This document shows, piece after piece, positions 7,106-10,885 of a DNA stretch of 10,885 bases (the first letter of the stretch is position 1; each line of letters opens with the position of its first letter). The DNA is from Burkholderiales bacterium. Lineage in GTDB: Bacteria; Pseudomonadota; Gammaproteobacteria; Burkholderiales; SG8-39. The translations under genes and the position numbers were made by a program. The notes below the pieces were generated by a model. It searched no databases. It saw only the letters and a program-made list of their open reading frames with translations, and was not told where the DNA came from. The stretch lies in the NCBI GenBank assembly GCA_025929745.1, contig JAICPQ010000070.1, positions 1-10,885 on the forward strand. The letters are read 5' to 3'.

Positions 7106-8345
7106 GCCCGACGCGACGCGGCGCTAGCACCTCGCGCACTCTTTCCTCGTAGAGGAACTCGCGCGTCATCGGGTAGCTCGTGGTGTTGCCCTTGGAGAAC
7201 ACCACCTGGAAGAGGTGCGTGCGGCCGGCCGGCGAGCGGAACATCTCGGCGCAGCCGTAGAGATAGATGCGCCAGATGCGGCGGAAGCGCTCATCGAAGC
7301 GCTTCGGGTCGAGCGCGCGGATCCGGTCCCAGTTCCTGTCGAAGCGCTCGCCCCAGACGTCCAGCGTAAGCGCGTAATGCCGGCGCAGGTTTTCGATGTC
7401 GAGGACTTCCAGCCCGCAGTTCTCCATCTCGACGATGACATCGGCGAGGCTCGGGATCCAGCCGCCGGGAAACACGTACTTGCGGATGAAGAAATCGGTG
7501 TCGAAGCGTCCGACGTGGCCGATGAAGTGGATGAGGCCGATGCCGCCCTGCTTGAGCAGGCTCGCATGCGAGCGGATGACTTCCGCGAGCTGGTCGCGTC
7601 CGGCGTGCTCGAGGCAGCCGATCGAGACCACCTTGTCGAATTCCTTTGGGCCGGAGCGGAAATCCTCGTGCATCTGCACGGCGTTCTTGATGCCGTACTT
7701 CTCGATTTGGCGGCGGGCATGGTCCGCCTGCGCGCCGGTAGTGTTGATGCTCGTGATGCGTACGCCGTAATGCATCGCCGCGTGCATGAGGAAACCGCCG
7801 AAGCCCGAGCCGACGTCGACCACTTCCTCGCCTGGCTGCAGGCGTACTTTGCGCGCGACGTGGTCGGCCTTTGCGCGCTGCGCGTCCTCGAGCGTGCGCG
7901 TAGCCTCCGTCCAGTACGCGCACGTATAGAACATGTAAGGGTCGTCGAGCCACAGCTTGTAAAACTCGTTCGGCAGCGCGTAATGCGCCTCGGCGTTGGC
8001 GCGCGCCCGCGCACGCGCCGAGTTCGAATGCGTGAGCTCGTGCCAGCGGTTGCGCAGCGAGACAAGAAACCCGCCGCGCCGGTCGAATCCGCCTTCCATA
8101 CCGGCAGCGAGCGCTTTGGGCAGGCTTCCTTCGATGTCGAGCTCCCCGTCGAAGTACGCCTCGAGCAAGCCGACATAGCCGAAGGCCGCGACACGCCAGT
8201 AGACGGAGGCTTTATTGAACACCAGCGTGAATGCCGGCGCGGCATCGCGCGTGCGCGTCGCGGTGCCATCGGCATAGCGCACCGCGAAGGGAATCGGGGT
8301 GCGCTCACCGACCGCGCGCAGCAAGCTCTCGATGGAGCGTTTCAC
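7098..8345 (-). CDS. SAM-dependent cyclopropane-fatty-acyl-phospholipid synthase-family methyltransferase
   Basis: 415-residue Cfa-family enzyme that would transfer a methyl from S-adenosylmethionine to the double bond of an unsaturated phospholipid acyl chain. The N-terminal lipid-binding domain covers about 1-120. The catalytic domain has YTCAYW (Cys142), the SAM loop VVDVGSGFGG (175-184), LEHAG (Glu246), LIHFIGH (His273, Ile275) and RRHYALTL (Tyr324). These correspond to E. coli Cfa Cys139, Glu239, His266, Ile268 and Tyr317, the bicarbonate-site residues, so the enzyme looks active. The start is GTG at 8345-8343; no Shine-Dalgarno is evident before it, while TAAAAT lies 9 bases upstream. 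Coupling to the FAD reductase suggests the product is a methylene or methyl branch rather than a cyclopropane; this is inference. It would act at the inner membrane's cytoplasmic face. Confidence 0.92.
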   Translation of the reverse strand: MKRSIESLLRAVGERTPIPFAVRYADGTATRTRDAAPAFTLVFNKASVYWRVAAFGYVGLLEAYFDGELDIEGSLPKALAAGMEGGFDRRGGFLVSLRNRWHELTHSNSARARARANAEAHYALPNEFYKLWLDDPYMFYTCAYWTEATRTLEDAQRAKADHVARKVRLQPGEEVVDVGSGFGGFLMHAAMHYGVRITSINTTGAQADHARRQIEKYGIKNAVQMHEDFRSGPKEFDKVVSIGCLEHAGRDQLAEVIRSHASLLKQGGIGLIHFIGHVGRFDTDFFIRKYVFPGGWIPSLADVIVEMENCGLEVLDIENLRRHYALTLDVWGERFDRNWDRIRALDPKRFDERFRRIWRIYLYGCAEMFRSPAGRTHLFQVVFSKGNTTSYPMTREFLYEERVREVLAPRRVGHG

Positions 8346-8445
8346 TGAGCCCGAATTTTACCGTCGGGTGGCGGCCGCGGTGGTGGCAGTCCCGGGGCCA
8401 GTTCTGCTAGCCTCGGCGTTGCACCAGAAACGCAAGGAGTCCGCC
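8346..8445. other. Divergent intergenic region between the lipid methyltransferase and DUF2934 genes
   Basis: This 100-base gap holds the start signals of both genes. On the minus strand TAAAAT (8360-8355) is one base from the TATAAT consensus, only 9 bases before the GTG start, with no clear -35. On the plus strand AAGGAG (8434-8439) serves the DUF2934 gene. No operator-like palindrome was seen. Confidence 0.5.
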
Positions 8446-8787
8446 ATGGCAGCCAAAAAGGGAAATGCGCCGGGAAATGCGTCGGGAAATGTGTCGGCAA
8501 CCCCCTCCCGGTCCCCCGCCGAGAGCGCCGCCCCGGCCAAGCCTGCACCGAAGAAAGCTTCAAGCAAGGCGGCGGCACCCACGCCGCAGAAAACGCCCAC
8601 CTCGCCGAGCTTCGACAGCAACGCCCGCGCCAACATCTCGCAGGAAGAGTTGCGACGGCTGATTTCCGAGGCGGCCTACTACCGCGCGAAGCAGCGCGGC
8701 TTCGCACCCGGTCACGAGCTCGAAGACTGGATCGCGGCCGAAGCCGAAGTCATCGGCCGCCTCAATAGCCCGGGCGGCGCTCCCTAG
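8446..8787 (+). CDS. DUF2934 domain protein with Lys/Ala/Pro-rich N-terminal tail
   Basis: 113-residue protein of unknown function. Residues 63-105 form the DUF2934 pattern: ISQEELRRLISEAAY, RAKQRGFAPG, then LEDWIAAEAEV; the conserved Ala-Tyr, Arg-Gly, Gly and Asp-Trp residues are all present. Residues 1-55 are low complexity, rich in Ala, Pro, Lys and Ser, like a histone-H1 or AlgP-type tail, and are probably disordered. Within this tail a 12-base unit is repeated three times, encoding Gly-Asn-Ala/Val-Pro/Ser. The ATG at 8446 is set by AAGGAG at 8434-8439, 6 bases away; the frame is open further upstream, but that part lies in the divergent promoter region and has no ribosome site. A nucleic-acid-binding role is possible from the basic tail but not shown. 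Confidence 0.85.
   Translation: MAAKKGNAPGNASGNVSATPSRSPAESAAPAKPAPKKASSKAAAPTPQKTPTSPSFDSNARANISQEELRRLISEAAYYRAKQRGFAPGHELEDWIAAEAEVIGRLNSPGGAP
8461..8496 (+). repeat. Three tandem copies of a 12-base unit in the DUF2934 gene
   Basis: GGAAATGCGCCG, GGAAATGCGTCG and GGAAATGTGTCG follow each other directly, differing at one or two positions. The repeat is in frame and encodes Gly-Asn-Ala-Pro, Gly-Asn-Ala-Ser and Gly-Asn-Val-Ser. A change in copy number would alter tail length by four residues without shifting the frame. Confidence 0.9.
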
Positions 8788-8807
8788 ACCGGCACCCCTG
8801 CCGTGGT

Positions 8808-8833
8808 CCGAACGGCGCATCGCGCCGGGTCGG
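8808..8833 (+). terminator. GC-rich hairpin between the DUF2934 and 83-residue genes, possible terminator
   Basis: CGGCGC (8813-8818), loop ATC, GCGCCG (8822-8827) is a perfect 6-base stem, extended by CCG/CGG across a small internal loop. It is followed by CTTATTG rather than a true T run, so termination would be weak. It may instead be an attenuating or mRNA-stabilising structure. Confidence 0.35.
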
Positions 8834-8867
8834 CTTATTGCTCGCTCGTTCGTTGTAGGAGCGTGCA

Positions 8868-9119
8868 ATGAAGATTTGCGTATTGAGCCGTACCGGCCGC
8901 GGCGGACGCCACGACCCCCATGTGTTCCATCTCGGCAGCCGGCGGCACCCGGTAGTCGCGTTGCTCGACGAATGGACGGAAGGCGAGCACCGGTACTTCA
9001 AGGTAGTAGTTGAGGATGGCCGCCGTTTCGTTCTGCGCCACGATCCTGCGACCAATGCATGGGAGCTCGCGGCGGCTTACGGCGGCGGGGCGCTGCCCGC
9101 CGCCGTAGTGCGCATCTAG
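8868..9119 (+). CDS. Small protein of unknown function (83 residues)
   Basis: I do not recognise this family with certainty. The gene is credible because TAGGAG (8856-8861) sits 6 bases before the ATG, and because the stop is shared in a CTAG with the convergent OmpA gene. The protein is basic at its N-terminus (MKICVLSRTGRGGRHDPH) and then reads as alternating beta strands: HVFHLGSRRHPVVALLDEW, HRYFKVVVEDGRRFVLRHD, and NAWELAAAYGGG. The Trp, Tyr-Phe-x-Val, Asp-Gly-Arg and Trp-Glu-Leu order recalls small beta-barrel proteins such as the DUF6504 type, but that is only a resemblance of layout. There is no signal peptide, membrane segment or catalytic motif. It may be co-transcribed with the DUF2934 gene 80 bases upstream unless the hairpin between them terminates transcription. 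Confidence 0.72.
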   Translation: MKICVLSRTGRGGRHDPHVFHLGSRRHPVVALLDEWTEGEHRYFKVVVEDGRRFVLRHDPATNAWELAAAYGGGALPAAVVRI

Positions 9120-9901
9120 CGCGTTCCCGTCGCGCCGGAGCCAGCGGCAGGGGACCCCGCCGCCACTTCACGGCTGCCCAGCAGCTCGACATCAACTCGA
9201 CGGTTCGGCTCGAAGCAGTCAATGAGCTTCTTGCCAGTGAGCTTGGCGCAGGTGCCCGCGCTGAACTCGCGGGTCTCGCCCCGGCCCTCGGACTTGATGC
9301 GCTCGGGGCTCACGCCTTTCTGCACCAGATACTCGCGCACCGCTGCGGCGCGCGCTGCAGACAGCTTCTCGTTGTACTGCTCGGAGCCAATCGGATCAGC
9401 GTACCCGATTGCCAACACCTCCTCGACCTTGGCGTCCTTGGTGGCCGAAGCGATCTCATCCAGCTTCTGCTTGCCTGTCTCGCGCAGCTGCGCCTTGTCG
9501 AACTCGAACAGCACATCGGCCGACAGCGTGATGCGCTGAATCACGGGGCGCGGCGGCGCGACTAGCGCAAGCGGCGCAGGAGCGGGCGCGGGTGCCGGCG
9601 CGGGCTCGAGCTTGGGCTCGGGGGCGGCGGCGACCGGGGCGGGCGGCGGCTGGAGCTGCGCAACGGCGATGCGGTCGCATGGCTCCGCGGCATGTTGCGG
9701 CGCCCAGTGACCGGCGCGTACGCAGGTACCGAAGCCGTTCAGCACGACTTGCCCGTTGGAGGACTGGGCGTAGCCGGGAAGCGGTCTCGCACCGGGCTGG
9801 GTCGACTGCGCGCCCGCGACACTGGCGAACGCCGCAAGAGCGGCGGCGATGGCTACGGCACTCACGCGGTGCGCTGAGGGAGGGTTGAATCGCTTGGTCA
9901 T
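9116..9901 (-). CDS. OmpA-family peptidoglycan-binding protein, RmpM-like, without a beta-barrel
   Basis: 261-residue exported protein. The signal peptide runs to about residue 31 (MTKRFNPP, hydrophobic Ala-rich core, then SVAGA before QS). A short N-terminal module contains NGFGTCVRAGHWAP and a second Cys (AEPCDR), a pattern seen in Neisseria RmpM (242 residues) and many betaproteobacterial OmpA-like proteins. A Pro/Ala-rich linker of repeated PA (about 94-115) leads to the C-terminal OmpA domain: DVLFEFDKAQL, GYADPIGSEQYNEKLSAARA, IKSEGRGE, and EPNRRVDVEL, which includes the Asp and Arg expected to bind diaminopimelate. A Cys pair (GTCAKLTGKKLIDC) matches the disulfide loop of E. coli OmpA. 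The start is set by AAAGGA 8 bases upstream; the frame is open further upstream but lacks a signal. It probably tethers outer-membrane complexes to peptidoglycan from the periplasm. Confidence 0.93.
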   Translation of the reverse strand: MTKRFNPPSAHRVSAVAIAAALAAFASVAGAQSTQPGARPLPGYAQSSNGQVVLNGFGTCVRAGHWAPQHAAEPCDRIAVAQLQPPPAPVAAAPEPKLEPAPAPAPAPAPLALVAPPRPVIQRITLSADVLFEFDKAQLRETGKQKLDEIASATKDAKVEEVLAIGYADPIGSEQYNEKLSAARAAAVREYLVQKGVSPERIKSEGRGETREFSAGTCAKLTGKKLIDCFEPNRRVDVELLGSREVAAGSPAAGSGATGTR

Positions 9902-10066
9902 AGTTGCTGTCCTTTCCGAGTCTGCTTTGCAAGAAATCCGCCGCCCCGAGCGAGGAGCCGGGCGCCGCGGCCGAAGTAAGCACCGGGGAAGCAGCAACTA
10001 ATGTGCCTCGACCGGACTATTGCGCCGCTGCACATCTTGCTGCAGCCGCGGCGTACGCTCTTGCCC
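9902..10066. other. Divergent intergenic region between the OmpA and small lipoprotein genes
   Basis: This 165-base gap must hold the OmpA promoter (minus strand) and probably the lipoprotein promoter (plus strand). Apart from the OmpA ribosome site AAAGGA next to its start, no convincing -35/-10 pair was seen. An upstream in-frame ATG of the lipoprotein gene lies at 10001. Confidence 0.6.
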
Positions 10067-10213
10067 ATGAGCCACGCCTACACCATCCTCGGCATCTTCT
10101 GCGCTGTGCTGCTCTTCGGCCTCGCCGCGTGCGAGCGCGAGGGCCCGGCGGAGAAGGCGGGACGCAGCGTCGATCGCGCCGCGAAGGATGTGCGCGACGC
10201 AATCAAGAAATAG
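10067..10213 (+). CDS. Small entericidin-like lipoprotein (48 residues)
   Basis: 48-residue predicted lipoprotein. The N-terminus MSHAYTILGIFCAVLLFGLAAC has a hydrophobic core and lipobox GLAAC with Cys22 as the lipidation site. The mature peptide is about 27 residues, charged and helical (EREGPAEKAGRSVDRAAKDV), ending in two lysines. Its size and layout resemble entericidin-type and other tiny envelope lipoproteins of proteobacteria; the function is unknown. An in-frame ATG at 10001 would add 22 residues including several Arg and Leu, placing a long unusual n-region before the lipobox; it has a GGGGAAG-like ribosome site, whereas the ATG at 10067 has none obvious. I prefer 10067 because it makes a standard lipoprotein signal. 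It lies 93 bases before the rubrerythrin gene. Confidence 0.68.
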   Translation: MSHAYTILGIFCAVLLFGLAACEREGPAEKAGRSVDRAAKDVRDAIKK

Positions 10214-10242
10214 CGCTGTTGAGCTTTTCTATCGACCGAATA

Positions 10243-10259
10243 ATCAAATTCGATTTGAT
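10243..10259. promoter_or_regulatory. Perfect palindrome upstream of rubrerythrin, candidate operator
   Basis: ATCAAAT and ATTTGAT form a perfect 7-base inverted repeat around TCG, in a short AT-rich stretch that stands out from the GC-rich surroundings. It sits 47 bases before the rubrerythrin ATG. CTAT occurs at 10229-10232 and again at 10260-10263, 31 bases apart, about three helical turns. A -10-like AATAAT (10239-10244) touches it, with TTGAGC at 10219-10224, although the 14-base spacing is short. A peroxide or redox regulator is plausible, but no known box matches well. Confidence 0.5.
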
Positions 10260-10297
10260 CTATTGAGCGCGCGCTCGTAGTCTCGGCCTCCCCCAAC

Positions 10298-10302
10298 GGA
10301 GG
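10298..10302 (+). promoter_or_regulatory. Strong ribosome binding site of rubrerythrin
   Basis: GGAGG, four bases before the ATG at 10307, is the strongest Shine-Dalgarno sequence in the window and suggests high expression of the rubrerythrin. Confidence 0.8.
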
Positions 10303-10306
10303 ATCT

Positions 10307-10732
10307 ATGGCTAAAGCGCTCAAGGGCAGCAAAACCCACGACAACCTCAAAGCCGCGTTCGCCGGCGAGTCGCAGGCGAACCGACGCTATCTCTATTTCG
10401 CCGCGAAAGCCGACGTCGAAGGGCAGAACGACGTCTCGGCGCTGTTTCGCTCCACCGCCGAAGGCGAGACCGGACACGCGCACGGTCACCTCGAGTACCT
10501 CGAGCAGGTCGGCGATCCGGCGACCAACCTGCCGATCGGCCGCACGCGCGAGAACCTGAAAGCCGCGGGGGCCGGCGAGACGCACGAGTACACCGACATG
10601 TATCCGGGCATGGCGAAGCAGGCGCGCGACGAAGGCTTCGGCGAGATCGCCGACTGGTTCGAGACGCTCGCGAAAGCCGAGCGCAGCCACGCAAACCGCT
10701 TTCAGAAAGCGCTGGACGCTCTCGCCGACTAA
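10307..10732 (+). CDS. Rubrerythrin-family diiron protein lacking the rubredoxin domain
   Basis: 141-residue ferritin-like four-helix protein. The diiron ligands are placed by motif: Glu21 (AGESQANRRYLYF), Glu54 and His57 (EGETGHAHGH), Glu91 and Glu94 (AGETHEYTDMY), and Glu125 and His128 (AERSHANRF). In rubrerythrins this site reduces hydrogen peroxide. The usual C-terminal rubredoxin domain (two CxxC knuckles) is absent and the protein contains no cysteine, so electrons must come from a separate partner; the iron-sulfur protein that begins 8 bases downstream is the natural candidate. Expression signals are strong: GGAGG at 10298-10302 lies 4 bases before the ATG, and a 17-base palindrome lies further upstream. 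Likely role: cytoplasmic peroxide defence. The family call is secure; the electron donor is inference. Confidence 0.94.
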   Translation: MAKALKGSKTHDNLKAAFAGESQANRRYLYFAAKADVEGQNDVSALFRSTAEGETGHAHGHLEYLEQVGDPATNLPIGRTRENLKAAGAGETHEYTDMYPGMAKQARDEGFGEIADWFETLAKAERSHANRFQKALDALAD

Positions 10733-10740
10733 AGCGTGCG

Positions 10741-10885
10741 ATGAGAGAGGGATCGCTCGAAGCTCCGACCCGGCATGCGCTCGCCTGGAAAGACCCCGAG
10801 TTCTGGGCCCAGGCCAAAGCCGAGAAGGAGCTCGAGCGCATTTTCGCCATCTGCCACGGCTGCCGCCGCTGCGTCAGCCTGTGCA
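10741..10885 (+). CDS. 4Fe-4S iron-sulfur protein, heterodisulfide-reductase/GlpC-related, N-terminal fragment
   Basis: Only the first 48 codons are present; the window edge cuts the gene. The translation starts MREGSLEAPTRHALAWKDPE, continues through a charged helix (EFWAQAKAEKELERIF), and reaches CHGCRRCVSLC (residues 38-48), a CxxCxxCxxxC 4Fe-4S binding motif with all four Cys (38, 41, 44, 48). This opening matches the proteins annotated as heterodisulfide reductase-related or GlpC-like iron-sulfur oxidoreductases, which often follow rubrerythrin genes in proteobacteria together with a DUF3501 gene. The ATG is 8 bases after the rubrerythrin stop and has only a weak ribosome site, so translation may be coupled. 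Likely role: electron transfer to the rubrerythrin, by inference from order and from the missing rubredoxin domain. Confidence 0.82.
   Translation, partial: MREGSLEAPTRHALAWKDPEFWAQAKAEKELERIFAICHGCRRCVSLC

Noticed and set aside
7215..8348. Long plus-strand open frame of 377 codons across the methyltransferase gene
   Set aside because: It is the antisense shadow of a gene with full Cfa motifs; its translation is low complexity with no domain and no ribosome site. GC-rich codon bias creates such frames.
8383..8425. Possible sigma-54 promoter (TGGCAG near 8384 with later TTGC) before the DUF2934 gene
   Set aside because: The spacing between the GG and GC elements does not fit the strict sigma-54 arrangement.
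9570..9620. Repetitive G/C-rich tract in the OmpA-family gene
   Set aside because: It encodes the ordinary Pro-Ala linker between the N-terminal module and the OmpA domain; it is not a regulatory or CRISPR repeat.
9901..10000. Inverted repeat TAGTTGCTG (9901-9909) and CAGCAACTA (9992-10000) flanking the OmpA leader
   Set aside because: A 9-base match at this distance is expected a few times by chance in a window of this size, and one arm overlaps the OmpA start and ribosome-site region.
10211..10232. Possible terminator after the small lipoprotein (AGC/GCT words before TTTTCT)
   Set aside because: Only a three-base stem can be drawn, too weak to call.
10243..10259. FNR-type reading of the rubrerythrin palindrome
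   Set aside because: FNR sites are TTGAT-N4-ATCAA; here the half sites are in the opposite orientation (ATCAA first) with a 7-base gap.

Overview
The window is GC-rich, gene-dense DNA (roughly two thirds G+C by eye). Start codons are ATG or GTG, and most genes touch or overlap their neighbours. The gene families point to a Gram-negative proteobacterium, most likely a betaproteobacterium: a tripartite RND pump with its outer-membrane lipoprotein, a barrel-less OmpA protein of the Neisseria RmpM type, a CbpA-like J-protein beside a DksA/TraR zinc-finger protein, and a DUF2934 protein. No rRNA, tRNA, CRISPR array, insertion sequence or phage gene was seen. The taxonomic call is inference.

Layout. 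(1) 1-2986, plus strand: the C-terminal half of an RND inner-membrane pump, overlapping (ATGA) its outer-membrane channel lipoprotein. (2) 2983-3593, minus strand: a copper-chaperone-like HMA protein, overlapping (GTGA) a FlK-type hotdog thioesterase. (3) 3592-5797, plus strand: a probable operon of a secreted or periplasmic alpha/beta hydrolase, a CbpA-like DnaJ co-chaperone and a DksA/TraR-family regulator. (4) 5786-8345, minus strand: a cyclopropane-synthase-type lipid methyltransferase overlapping a DHCR24/DWARF1-like FAD reductase; this pair has the form of the actinobacterial 10-methyl fatty-acid pathway. (5) 8446-9119, plus strand: a small Lys/Ala/Pro-rich DUF2934 protein and an unrecognised 83-residue protein. 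(6) 9116-9901, minus strand: the OmpA-family protein. (7) 10067-10885, plus strand: a tiny lipoprotein, a rubrerythrin without its rubredoxin domain, and the start of a CxxCxxCxxxC iron-sulfur protein cut by the window edge.

Functional themes are envelope work (efflux, OmpA, lipid modification, lipoprotein) and stress response (J-protein, DksA-like protein, rubrerythrin). The most interesting items are the methyltransferase/FAD-reductase pair, the rubrerythrin/iron-sulfur module with a palindrome upstream, and the HMA/thioesterase pair. The gene junctions are very compact: two convergent gene pairs share a CTAG as both stop codons, and one divergent pair shares a CATG as both start codons. 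No stretch over about 300 bases lacks a gene; the longest gap is the 165 bases between the OmpA and small lipoprotein genes.
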